Shown here: positions 17,331 through 26,631 of the stretch, piece after piece
Layout of the letters: each line of letters opens with the position of its first letter
Numbering within the stretch: position 1 is the stretch's first letter
Source: CALHRB01 sp964473465
GTDB taxonomy: Bacteria > Bacteroidota > Ignavibacteria > Kapaibacteriales > UBA2268
Length of the DNA stretch: 64,000 bases
Direction of reading: 5' to 3'
Assembly (NCBI GenBank): GCA_964473465.1
Contig: CAYYPE010000004.1
Span: 1-64,000, forward strand
Notes under the pieces: model-generated
Told to the model about the DNA's origin: nothing
Databases searched by the model: none
The model's input: the letters and a program-made list of their open reading frames with translations, nothing else
Translations under genes and position numbers: made by a program

Positions 17331-18698
17331 TCAAATGTTGATGTTCTGAAGAACCTTTTCTATGACAGATAATCCCTCTTCCAGCTGGCTTTCTGTGATA
17401 TTCAGAGCTGGTCTGAACCTGATTGATTTTGTTCCGCAACCCAGAATAAGCAAGCCTTCGTTAAGACATAGATCCTTAAAAGTATTTCTTATTTTTGAAT
17501 CGGGCATATCAAACGCACAAAGCAATCCTCTGCCTCTTGAATTAGAAATTAAATTAGGATATTTTTTTTCAAATTCCAATAGTCTGGAAATCAGATATTT
17601 TCCCTGTTGCCTGACATTCTCCAGAAGATTGTCTTCCTCAATAATTTCGAGATATTTTGTTGCTCTGACCATGTCAGTCAGGTTTCCACCCCATGTTGAA
17701 TTAATTCTTGATGATTCCTTAAATACATTATTCTGGACTTCATCAACTTTTTCTCCGACAAGGATTCCACAAACCTGTAGTTTCTTACCAAAAGTAAGAA
17801 TATCTGGTTTAACATTCATTTGTTCGTGAACCCACATAGTTCCTGTAATACCTCCGCCTGTCTGGATTTCATCAAATATCAGGAGAGCTTCATTTTCATT
17901 GGCAAGTATCCTTAGCTGCTGAAGAAATTCATTCCTGAAGTGATTGTCTCCGCCCTCGCACTGAATTGGCTCAATAATAATAGCAGCAATTTCATCTTTG
18001 TGCAAAGCAAATGCTTTCTTTATTTCTTCCACTGCCTGATTTTCAACTTTAATGGTTTCTTCGATATTTTCCGGACTCAAAGGAAAAGTCAATTTGGGAT
18101 TAATGATTCGTTCCCATTGGAACTTTGGGTAGTATTTCACTTTGTTTGGATCGGTATTTGTAAGGGACATAGTATAACCCGAACGCCCATGAAAAGCCTC
18201 TTTGAAATAAATTATCCTGTGACCTTTTTCTTCTGAATAACCTTTTTCAAAATTCTTACGGATTTTCCAGTCAAAAGCCACCTTTAATGCATTCTCCACT
18301 GCTAAAGCTCCACCCTCAATCATAAACAGATACTTAAAGTGTTCAGGAACGGCCGTTTTAAATAGAGTTTTAACAAATGTAGCCATTTCAACTGAATATA
18401 AATCAGAATTAGAAGGTTTATTCAGAGATATTTTGCCGATATATTCAATAAATGCTGGATCGAGCATCTTTGGATGATTAAAACCCAAAGGCACTGATGC
18501 AAAACATGTGAAGAAATCTAAAAATTTTTTCCCTGAGATTTTATCGTAATAATAAAAGCCTTGAGAACGCTCATAATCAGGCACGAAATTAAAACCATCA
18601 ATAAGCATGTGTTTACTGAGTTCACCAAAAACTTCCCTTTCATTAACATAGTATTTTGGTTTATATGTGAATTTTTCTTGTATTGTATCGTTTTTCAT
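17331..18698 (-). CDS. lat: L-lysine 6-transaminase
   Basis: 455 residues from the ATG at 18698. A GGGAG ribosome-binding site lies 6 nt upstream, while the longer frame starts with a TTG that would place this site inside the coding region. It is a fold-type I PLP class III aminotransferase. The sequence RSQGFYYYDKISGKKFLDFFTCFASVPLG, MIEGGALAVENALK, AFHGRSGYT, the PLP-aspartate in IFDEIQTG (Asp276) and the Schiff-base lysine in LTFGKK are the pattern of lysine epsilon-aminotransferase rather than ornithine or acetylornithine enzymes. It moves the epsilon-amino group of lysine to 2-oxoglutarate, giving 2-aminoadipate 6-semialdehyde. A DUF1338 enzyme at 43331-44146 could act later in the same breakdown route. 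Confidence 0.93.
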   Translation of the reverse strand: MKNDTIQEKFTYKPKYYVNEREVFGELSKHMLIDGFNFVPDYERSQGFYYYDKISGKKFLDFFTCFASVPLGFNHPKMLDPAFIEYIGKISLNKPSNSDLYSVEMATFVKTLFKTAVPEHFKYLFMIEGGALAVENALKVAFDWKIRKNFEKGYSEEKGHRIIYFKEAFHGRSGYTMSLTNTDPNKVKYYPKFQWERIINPKLTFPLSPENIEETIKVENQAVEEIKKAFALHKDEIAAIIIEPIQCEGGDNHFRNEFLQQLRILANENEALLIFDEIQTGGGITGTMWVHEQMNVKPDILTFGKKLQVCGILVGEKVDEVQNNVFKESSRINSTWGGNLTDMVRATKYLEIIEEDNLLENVRQQGKYLISRLLEFEKKYPNLISNSRGRGLLCAFDMPDSKIRNTFKDLCLNEGLLILGCGTKSIRFRPALNITESQLEEGLSVIEKVLQNINI

Positions 18699-18791
18699 TT
18701 TAGTCTCCCGGATAAAGTTCAAAAAAAAGATATAATTAATTCAGCTAAGAGAATCTGAGTCTTACGGAATTAATGGGAGACCGGGAAGGCG

Positions 18792-18941
18792 GTGAAAAAG
18801 AGAAAAGTTAGAAGGGATTGTCGAATATTCAAACAAGTAATAAAAGCAGAACCACGGATGGTTCCACCCGATTTAAGTATTGAGGACGGTATTAAAGTTT
18901 TACTTCTCACACATGCAAATTACAAAATTTTACTCAAATAA
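18792..18941 (+). CDS. Candidate 49-codon small ORF in an unexplained island
   Basis: In the 475-bp gap between lat and the next gene, a GTG-started frame of 49 codons reads a basic start (KKRKVRRDCRIF), a middle with VIKAEPRMVPPDLSIEDG and a hydrophobic end KVLLLTHANYKILLK. The stretch 18735-18925 is visibly less AT-rich than its flanks. A GGGAAGG lies just before the GTG, rather close for a ribosome-binding site. The same stretch also holds short hairpins, so a structured RNA or the leader of lat on the other strand is possible instead. I do not recognise the peptide. The remainder of the gap (18942-19173) is very AT-rich and shows nothing else. Confidence 0.3.
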   Translation: MKKRKVRRDCRIFKQVIKAEPRMVPPDLSIEDGIKVLLLTHANYKILLK

Positions 18942-19173
18942 AGAATTAAAGAAAATTAATAATTTGTAGTTAAATTTACTACAAAATTTCAAGCTAAACT
19001 ACTACATAAAATTCAATTAAAACGTTATATTTTGCAAGCAATCAAAATTATATATTCGTTTTGTAAAAAAATAATAATTTTAAAATTTATAATATTTAAT
19101 AAAAATTTTATTCGTATTTTATATTTGAAAAAACTAAACAATAAGATTAAATTATCATTAGGAGATAATATTA

Positions 19174-20550
19174 ATGGCAAAATCATTTTATTCCCAGCAA
19201 AGAGGAAAGTCTGTTAAAAAGCTCTCAGCACAACATGTTGTTGTTATGGTTGTTCTGGTTGTTTCCTTGTTTTTCCTGTTTCAAAACTTTGTTATTCCAT
19301 GGGGAACTGCTCAATTTGTTGTTCCTTTATTCCAGCCAAGTGGAGATAAATTAGAAAAAATTGGATTTGTTCAGTTCAAAGGACTCGTTTGGGCTTCAAC
19401 TCCAAAAGAAAAAGCCGAAGAACTTCTTAAAAGAGGTAGAATTGAAATATCAAAAGAGTGGATCGATAAAGAATTTATTTTTGATTTCACTTTTGAAAAA
19501 AGAACCGAAAAAATACATGGCTATGTTAAAGGTTCTCAGGAATTTTATGCTAAATCCGAGGTTTTAGGGGAACATCCAATTATCCTTGAACCTTGGGTCG
19601 GATTCTGGATTTTAGCATTGGTTTTGGCAGTATTCATTTCTGCAATTTTAACTATGATTATGCCAACAAGCTTTGGATTTATGGCTGTTCTCTTTGATAG
19701 ACAAATTGACAATACAATGGCTAAGATAAGACTTCAGACTGGTTTTTCCGATGAAATCGTTGAAATTCTTACCATGCCTGATGATAAGCTGTTGGAAAAA
19801 GATAGAAATGATATTGAACGAGCATACAGAATTATCTGGGATAGAACCATTTCTGAGGAATTAGCATCTCCAAAACAAGGCTTTCAATTCGACGAAATCT
19901 TTGATGACAATACAGATGTTGTTATGTTTCGTAACGATGCCCTTTACGGTAGAATCAAAGAATATTTCTCTGATTTTGTCTTGAAAGAAATCGAAGATAC
20001 AAAAGACGGACTGCTCTGGCGAAGAAATCACCTCAAAATCTTCAAAGGTCTCAGACTTTATATGGCTCATCACTTCACTGAAAAATATTCGAATAACGTT
20101 ACAGGTCTTGCTTATGGTGGTGCAGCATTCCTTATCGTAGCTGTCGGTATTAGAGGTTTGAAGTTCATTCCTGCTACGAAGCCTTCTTTCATTCTTTTAG
20201 CTATTTTCCTTGAGTTTACGATGCTTTCCCTCCTTGCCATCACTCTTATTTATACTGAAGAAGAGGAAAGAATGGACAAAATGCTCAAGAAGATGGAAGA
20301 TGCAAATCGTAGCCAGCTAGAAACCCTTAGAGGACAGCAATATGACATTCATCAACTTGCAAATGTGTTAGTTGGTCAATCTGCCGAAATTATCAAAACA
20401 AGAGTTGAAAGAGCAATAGCTGACTACATGACAAGTGATGACAATATCAAAAAAGTTGTTGCCGAGGAGATTAGCCAGAAGATTCTTATTGGTTTGCGTG
20501 AATCTTTCAGCGAATCAGCCTCGAGCAAAGATACATTCAGAAGAAAATAG
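19174..20550 (+). CDS. Four-helix membrane protein of unknown function
   Basis: 458 residues; not recognised. A basic cytoplasmic N-terminus precedes helix 1 (21-40). A domain of about 100 residues with FEKRTEKIHGYVKG follows and then helix 2 (about 139-166). A large soluble region of about 140 residues has the acidic pattern EIFDDNTDVV and RYxxxx-type helices. Helices 3 and 4 (about 310-328, 336-358) are followed by a predicted coiled coil (EEEERMDKMLKKMEDANRSQ) and a C-terminal helix-rich tail. The AGGAGA ribosome-binding site and a strong terminator immediately downstream suggest a well-expressed single-gene unit. Nearby genes give no functional hint beyond an envelope location. Confidence 0.8.
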   Translation: MAKSFYSQQRGKSVKKLSAQHVVVMVVLVVSLFFLFQNFVIPWGTAQFVVPLFQPSGDKLEKIGFVQFKGLVWASTPKEKAEELLKRGRIEISKEWIDKEFIFDFTFEKRTEKIHGYVKGSQEFYAKSEVLGEHPIILEPWVGFWILALVLAVFISAILTMIMPTSFGFMAVLFDRQIDNTMAKIRLQTGFSDEIVEILTMPDDKLLEKDRNDIERAYRIIWDRTISEELASPKQGFQFDEIFDDNTDVVMFRNDALYGRIKEYFSDFVLKEIEDTKDGLLWRRNHLKIFKGLRLYMAHHFTEKYSNNVTGLAYGGAAFLIVAVGIRGLKFIPATKPSFILLAIFLEFTMLSLLAITLIYTEEEERMDKMLKKMEDANRSQLETLRGQQYDIHQLANVLVGQSAEIIKTRVERAIADYMTSDDNIKKVVAEEISQKILIGLRESFSESASSKDTFRRK

Positions 20551-20609
20551 CAAAATAGTTTTCATAAGACCTCTTATATTAGTTAAATTAATTGATTGAG
20601 TTGATACTT

Positions 20610-20645
20610 GAAACCCTGTGAGAAATCATAGGGTTTCTTTTTTTT
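20610..20645 (+). terminator. Intrinsic terminator with GAAA tetraloop
   Basis: GAAACCCTGTGA (20610-20621) pairs with TCATAGGGTTTC (20626-20637) around a GAAA loop, with one G-T wobble, and eight T follow. It ends the transcript of the preceding membrane-protein gene. The rest of the gap to 20795 is AT-rich with several TTTTG runs but no promoter that fits the spacing rule. Confidence 0.92.
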
Positions 20646-20795
20646 CCTAATTCAGAAAATTCAACACTTCAAAGCCATATTCAATAAATCAATTCGAAAC
20701 GTGTCATAACTTTTGATATCTTTTGAAACTTTTTGGCTTATTATTGTTATTGATTTTTGTTACAATGGTTTACAAAATTCGCAGAATATTTTTTG

Positions 20796-23700
20796 ATGAA
20801 AAAGATTTTTATATTTTCAACAATAGCTTTATTTTTAGTTTTATTTTTTCTTAAGTCTAACCTGTTTGCTTCTATCAGTTTAATTGAAAGAGATAATGGT
20901 TTAAGGATTTTTATCAATTCATTAGATTACAAACTAAATGAAATAAAACCATCATCTTATTTTGTAACACTCAATCAGGAGGATTCTTATTTTCCATCAT
21001 ATCATTTGTATTCACTTCCCGAAATACGTTTCCAGATTGCAATACCTCATTCTGGGGATATTCAACATAGATTTGAAACAATAAAGATTAAAAAAATTGG
21101 TTCTTTCAACATCATAAAAGTTAACGAACTTGAGCCAAATTTTTCGAAAAAATTAAATGAAACTGACATCTTAAAGCCCGGGTTAAAAATTGAACGAATT
21201 GGTATTCTAAGAGGTTTATCCATTGCTCTTTTCACTATTCAACCATTTTATTATAACTCTATAACGCAAGAATTGTCAATTATTGATAGTGCTGAAATTG
21301 ATATTAAATTTTCAGATTTTACTAAAAATAATATTCCCATTCCAGAAGCTGATTTCTCTTTATTTTCATTCATAAAAAATAAGAATCAACTACATAGTTT
21401 TTATAATCCAGTGTCTAATGTTAATACAAATAAAAATCTTGATAGATTGCTTAATAATCCTTGGTACGATCCTGAAAAAAAATATGTAAGAATAATTACA
21501 AAGTCCGACGGAATTGCTTCAATAAAAGCCTCTGAAATTTTATCAATTGAACCATCTTTTAATTTACTCCCTCTTAAAAATTTTATATTGTGGTATGGAG
21601 GAATAGAACAAAGGATGTTCATCAAAGATAATGATAACGAAGTTCTTGACAGCTATGATATCGTATATTTTCTTGGAAGCAGAGCCAAAGGAGATACAAC
21701 ATGGTATGAGAATTATACAGATGAAGCTTCGTTCTTTCTTTCTTTTGACCCTAAAAAGGAAGGACTCAGATTTCAAAAACCCACTGAAATTAGCACTACT
21801 GCTAAATTAAACTATGTTGAAATAAATAGACATATAGAAATTGAGAAAAAGTACCATCGTGGCTTTCCGCAAGATAATGTTGAAATTGTTCCCGGTGAGG
21901 GATGGTTCTGGGAAATTCTTGAACCTGTTCCCGGACCTCTGACATCCAAAAATTTTCTTACAAATATTGAATTCTACCCTTATTCTTCCGAATATGACTC
22001 TATATCTTTGGAACTTAACTATAAAAGTTCATTATATGACATAACAGTTGATACTAATAAATTCAAATTCAGCCATATTATTAAAACTGAAGTTAATAAT
22101 ACTATTACTGTTTTAGATACTCTCAGCCGTAAAGAAGTCAGAAGTAAAGTAATAAAGATACCATCAAATGAGTCAGTTCAGGGATTGAATCAAATCAAGC
22201 TTGAATCAGTAGGAATAAAGAAAAATGATACTGACTTTCTGACCGATCAGGTAGGATTTGATTTTATCAAGATAAAAGGAAAATCAGTTCCGGTATTTAC
22301 CAACAGTGAGACAACCTTCGAAATCCCCGCTCTAAGTGAAAATAGTTCATTGGAAGTATTAGGTTTTTCCTCGAATCGTATCCTTGGACTTGACACAACA
22401 AATGGATTAATAAATCAACCCGAGACTATTGCCGGTTCTTTCATAAGTGTTAACTCTTTTAAGTCCTCTGAATCAATCTCTTCATTCAGAATCAATGATT
22501 CATTATTTTCAATGAATGAAACAGGTTTTTTTGTAGGTTACCTCGAAAGTCCAAATTATAATATCATACAACTAAGGCATTTTCCTCAATATTCAACTGA
22601 CATTGAAAATTATTTAAACTCCATAGCAGACCAAAGTATTGTTTTTATTTTATTGAACGGTTTCAATAATCAGGTTGATCCTCCTCTTTCCCTTAAGAAT
22701 GCTTTTAAATCATTAGGCAGCAAAATATCTGATAATATTGGTAAATCTGATATATTCATAATGATTACACAAAAGGGTAAGCCGGAAAAAACAGAAGAAA
22801 AGATTAGTAAAACCTCAAGATTATCACTTTTTTCATTTATTGAACATAATGAAGGTAAATCATATAAAGCAAAATTTGATTTAAAAGCAGGTAACTATCG
22901 TAATTTATTTTTATGCGATGACCATCATATTATAAATTCCAGAGTTGAAAAGGTTAATTCGAGTAATTTAATAAATCAGGATAATCAAGCCGACTTATTA
23001 ATTATAACACACCCGGAATTTCGGGAAACTGCAAATAAATTACAAGATTACAGACAAAAATCTGACTCAACGGTTAAAGCTATTGTTATAGATGTTAATG
23101 ATATCTACAAAGAATTCTATTTTGGCAAGAAATCTCCTCATGCAATTAAAGCGTTTCTTAAATATGCTTATTATAATTGGAAATCACCCAAAATAAAATA
23201 TGTTACTCTGATTGGTGACGCAAGCTGGGATGTAAGAATGTTGCAAAATACCACAATAAATCGAGATTTTATCCCGACTTTTGGATGGCCTGCAAGTGAT
23301 TATTGGTATGGATTGCTCGAAGGTGATGACTTGCTTTCTGAAATTGTTCTTGGACGCATTCCGATTAAGACTAATCAGCAGGGTTTGAAATACGTAGAAA
23401 AAGTCATTGATTACGAAACGGTCCCCAACGACAGATGGATGAAAAGATTCCTCTTTATGTCCGGCGGCACAAATGATAACGAAAGAGCCTCATGGTATTC
23501 AATTATGAAATACACTTTTGCCGAAGATCTGATTATGAAATCCCCTGCTTTGTGTGCTGATACAACAATTATTAACAAGAAAGACCCTAAAATTGGCGGA
23601 GAGGGAGAAGCAACAAGGATTATTTCCGAAATAAATAAAGGAGCGGACTGGGTAGCTTTTCTTGGGCATGGTTCACCTGTTGTTCTCGATATGGACGGTT

Positions 23701-26624
23701 GGCAGGCAGATAAACTTAATAACAAGGGTAGATATGGTTTCTTTTCAACTCTTTCCTGCAATACAGCAGCCTTTGCCGAACCCGACATCACAGCAAGAAA
23801 TGAAGATTATATTTTAGCACCAGACAGAGGTTTTGTTGGATCTGGAGGTTCATCAAATTTAGCTGACCAATTCGTCTCAATCAGCCTTCATTTGAAGATG
23901 CTTCAAATTATTTCTAATCCTGATAACGCTCTACTTACTTATCCCGAAATTCTGAATAATTCAAGAAATAGACTGATTTCCGGCGAACTGGAACGCTTCC
24001 TGATTCTTCAATATACTTATCTTGGAGACCCAATGACAAAAATCAGGATGATCGGAAAGCCAGATATATATTTAAATCCAAAAAATATTTCAATAAGTAC
24101 CAGATCCGGAAATGAAATTGCAACTGAAAATGATTCAATTCTTGTAATCACTGGTATTATTGATAACCTCGGATATAAACAAAATAAACCTTTTAGTTTG
24201 TTGCTAACTAATTTTTATAACAATAATCCAGATACAAGTATATCAATTTTTTTTAATGGAGTTTGCTATCCACTTACTTTTAGATTTGAATTAAATATTG
24301 CAGGAAAACCGGGTAAACATATTATAACTTTAACAGCAGACCCAAATCGACAAACAGAAGACAGAAATTTTAGTAATAATACTATTGTAATAAATAAAGA
24401 AGTTTTCTCAACAGGGCTTTATCCTCTTGAACCACAGGCTTATTGGAATATAAAGAAATCAAATCCTAATTTCCGTTTTATTAATCCTTTGGCAGACAAC
24501 TTTAAGTATTCTTATGATTTCAAAATTTTCGATAATAATAATAATCAAAACATAATTATAAAAAGCTCATCCACGGACGAAATTAAAGAGCACGATGGTT
24601 ATATTGAATGGCAGTCTCATGCTAATTTATTAAATGATAAACTATATTATTTATATGCTTTAAACAAAAAAGAAGGAGATACTAACCGCTCTTCACCTCT
24701 TATTATCCCCTTTTATGCAAGTGATAAGTATATTGAAGATACCGTTCAATATAAAATTCATTCTTGGGAACTAAAAAATCTGGTTTATGAGAATTTTGAA
24801 TTCGATTCTTTAAAAAATGTGTTAAAAATCAGGCAAAAAGACATACCAATTGAAATTATCGGAATTAGAGGTAGGGAAGGAGTATTAAGAGCTTCTGAAA
24901 TCCTTTTCGATAATGAATATGTCATCACTACACCCCCTGTTCAGAGGGGATTTAACGTTGTTACAATTAATGAAACAGATCCGTCAATAAAAAAAATAAG
25001 ATGGTTCGAAACGTGGGATGATATAAATACAATAACAAACGAAAACAGTATTAAACTTGTTCGTTTCCTTCGTGACACAGTCCAAGATAATGAATATGTT
25101 GCCATCTCTACTTGCGATGAAGCTATGCAGGTGCCAATTGAACATAAAAAATGGTTACCGGGAAGTATTGGCAGTATTGATACTCTGATTACAACATTGA
25201 AAGAATTCGGCAGCTTACTTGCCGATTCACTCAATTGGGGAGTTTCCTTCACAATGCTTGGGAAAAAAGGATTAAAACCGGGTGAAGCAATTGAGGACAT
25301 TGATTATACTGGCGATACAGCAATGGTATCAACTTATATTACTTTTAAATCAAAATCTGCAAAAATTTTCTTTCCTCCTATCAACGGATTCAAGTCTCTC
25401 AGCAATATAAAAGTTCAGGGAGATCTTGACACCTCACTTGTTAATACATTATTTACACTGAAAGGAAAAACCTTTTCAAATTCTGAATCTATCTTCTTCG
25501 AAAAAACCAATGTATCTGAAATTGACTTAAGCAACAACAACACAAGTTCATTTATAAATATTCAGCCAGTCCTGTCTTTAAGTAATATCAATAAAGAATA
25601 TTTCCCTACAATTTCAGGTTTAACAGCAACTCTTAATCCTGCAGCTGAACTCTATTTATCAAAGTCAGATACAAGAATTGAAAATAATAATCTACTAAGG
25701 GGTGATACAGCTATTGTGTCAGTTAAAGTAAAAAATATATCCCCAAGAATCAATTCAGACCAGACAAAAGCTACAATTTATTCAGTATCTCAGGTAATTA
25801 TAGCAGATACTCTTGAACTAAAATCATTAAATCCTGACGAAGAATCGGTCTATAAATTCATTATTCCAACTACTTCTTTGAGCAATTCGAATCTAATAAC
25901 ATTAAAAATCAACAATCCCCAATCAATTAATGAATTCTATGTTTTCAATAACTCTATCGAAAAAACTTTATTAGTCAATGAAGATAATGAAAAACCAACA
26001 GTCCGATTGTTTCTTGACGATATTGAGATAAAAGATGGTGATTATACAAGTTTAAGACCGAAAGTCAAGATTCTGTTGTATGATAACTCTTCAATTCAGA
26101 TTAATAATCCTACAAAATTTTGGACAAGAATAAATGGAGCGGCTCAAAGCGAAACAAATACACAGGATTACAAATTCCAGTCTTATGGATACCAGAAAGG
26201 GTTAAAAGCTGAACTTTCCTTCCTGCCAGAAAACCTCGAATATAAACAAAACAACATACATATTTATTTTGAGGATGCTGCCGGAAATAAAGATACTGCA
26301 TTTTACAGAGTATTTGTCTCACAGGATGGCATCATTGACAAAATCTCAATATTTCCCAATCCATCAAAGGATTTCATTAATATTGGATTTGATTTCAAAT
26401 CACCTCAAAATGATGGAACAGCTATTTTTGATATTTTCAATATAAACGGACAAAAGATAAAAACCATTACCAGACCGGTCAATATCGGCTCGAATCTTTT
26501 TAATTGGGATTTATTTGATGATAATAACCATAAAATACCTGTCGGAGCTTATTTAATAAATATTAGAGTTCAATCAGAAATATATGTTGACCCACAAAGA
26601 ACGATGTTTTTTAGGACTGAGTAA
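20796..26624 (+). CDS. porU: Very large C25 (gingipain-type) protease, PorU-like, with T9SS tail
   Basis: 1942 residues from the ATG at 20796, where a signal peptide begins (MKKIFIFSTIALFL); the longer frame starts with TTG and adds 13 non-family residues. The C25 caspase-like domain covers about residues 735-1110, with the catalytic His in FLGHGSP (His958) and catalytic Cys in FFSTLSCNTAAF (Cys988), both intact. A PorU-type N-terminal region precedes it and several beta-sandwich domains follow. The last 95 residues (ISIFPNPSKDF onward) are a T9SS type A sorting domain. PorU is the sortase that cuts sorting domains from T9SS cargo at the outer membrane. This protein is much longer than P. gingivalis PorU (about 1150), so it may be another C25 protease exported by the system. 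Gene symbol is provisional. Confidence 0.75.
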   Translation: MKKIFIFSTIALFLVLFFLKSNLFASISLIERDNGLRIFINSLDYKLNEIKPSSYFVTLNQEDSYFPSYHLYSLPEIRFQIAIPHSGDIQHRFETIKIKKIGSFNIIKVNELEPNFSKKLNETDILKPGLKIERIGILRGLSIALFTIQPFYYNSITQELSIIDSAEIDIKFSDFTKNNIPIPEADFSLFSFIKNKNQLHSFYNPVSNVNTNKNLDRLLNNPWYDPEKKYVRIITKSDGIASIKASEILSIEPSFNLLPLKNFILWYGGIEQRMFIKDNDNEVLDSYDIVYFLGSRAKGDTTWYENYTDEASFFLSFDPKKEGLRFQKPTEISTTAKLNYVEINRHIEIEKKYHRGFPQDNVEIVPGEGWFWEILEPVPGPLTSKNFLTNIEFYPYSSEYDSISLELNYKSSLYDITVDTNKFKFSHIIKTEVNNTITVLDTLSRKEVRSKVIKIPSNESVQGLNQIKLESVGIKKNDTDFLTDQVGFDFIKIKGKSVPVFTNSETTFEIPALSENSSLEVLGFSSNRILGLDTTNGLINQPETIAGSFISVNSFKSSESISSFRINDSLFSMNETGFFVGYLESPNYNIIQLRHFPQYSTDIENYLNSIADQSIVFILLNGFNNQVDPPLSLKNAFKSLGSKISDNIGKSDIFIMITQKGKPEKTEEKISKTSRLSLFSFIEHNEGKSYKAKFDLKAGNYRNLFLCDDHHIINSRVEKVNSSNLINQDNQADLLIITHPEFRETANKLQDYRQKSDSTVKAIVIDVNDIYKEFYFGKKSPHAIKAFLKYAYYNWKSPKIKYVTLIGDASWDVRMLQNTTINRDFIPTFGWPASDYWYGLLEGDDLLSEIVLGRIPIKTNQQGLKYVEKVIDYETVPNDRWMKRFLFMSGGTNDNERASWYSIMKYTFAEDLIMKSPALCADTTIINKKDPKIGGEGEATRIISEINKGADWVAFLGHGSPVVLDMDGWQADKLNNKGRYGFFSTLSCNTAAFAEPDITARNEDYILAPDRGFVGSGGSSNLADQFVSISLHLKMLQIISNPDNALLTYPEILNNSRNRLISGELERFLILQYTYLGDPMTKIRMIGKPDIYLNPKNISISTRSGNEIATENDSILVITGIIDNLGYKQNKPFSLLLTNFYNNNPDTSISIFFNGVCYPLTFRFELNIAGKPGKHIITLTADPNRQTEDRNFSNNTIVINKEVFSTGLYPLEPQAYWNIKKSNPNFRFINPLADNFKYSYDFKIFDNNNNQNIIIKSSSTDEIKEHDGYIEWQSHANLLNDKLYYLYALNKKEGDTNRSSPLIIPFYASDKYIEDTVQYKIHSWELKNLVYENFEFDSLKNVLKIRQKDIPIEIIGIRGREGVLRASEILFDNEYVITTPPVQRGFNVVTINETDPSIKKIRWFETWDDINTITNENSIKLVRFLRDTVQDNEYVAISTCDEAMQVPIEHKKWLPGSIGSIDTLITTLKEFGSLLADSLNWGVSFTMLGKKGLKPGEAIEDIDYTGDTAMVSTYITFKSKSAKIFFPPINGFKSLSNIKVQGDLDTSLVNTLFTLKGKTFSNSESIFFEKTNVSEIDLSNNNTSSFINIQPVLSLSNINKEYFPTISGLTATLNPAAELYLSKSDTRIENNNLLRGDTAIVSVKVKNISPRINSDQTKATIYSVSQVIIADTLELKSLNPDEESVYKFIIPTTSLSNSNLITLKINNPQSINEFYVFNNSIEKTLLVNEDNEKPTVRLFLDDIEIKDGDYTSLRPKVKILLYDNSSIQINNPTKFWTRINGAAQSETNTQDYKFQSYGYQKGLKAELSFLPENLEYKQNNIHIYFEDAAGNKDTAFYRVFVSQDGIIDKISIFPNPSKDFINIGFDFKSPQNDGTAIFDIFNINGQKIKTITRPVNIGSNLFNWDLFDDNNHKIPVGAYLINIRVQSEIYVDPQRTMFFRTE

Positions 26625-26631
26625 AATAATA

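Noticed and set aside
18781..18800. GGGAAGGCGGTGAAA, resembling the start of a cobalamin riboswitch core
   Set aside because: The later required elements (GCCACTG and the GGAGACC box in the right order) are missing, and the downstream gene starts over 350 bp away.
18845..18872. GGGTGGAACC on the minus strand upstream of lat, resembling a T-box antiterminator
   Set aside because: The sequence after it departs from the T-box consensus by an insertion, no specifier stem or matching terminator is visible, and lat is not a usual T-box target.
23411..23791. A 126-codon minus-strand frame inside the C25 protease gene
   Set aside because: It lies antisense to the region just before and including the catalytic domain, whose plus-strand motifs are clear.
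24929..24952. Second copy of the palindromic repeat inside the protease gene as a separate feature
   Set aside because: Only the CCCCT/AGAGGGG arms match and the middle differs, so it is mentioned as a possible degenerate copy but not annotated.
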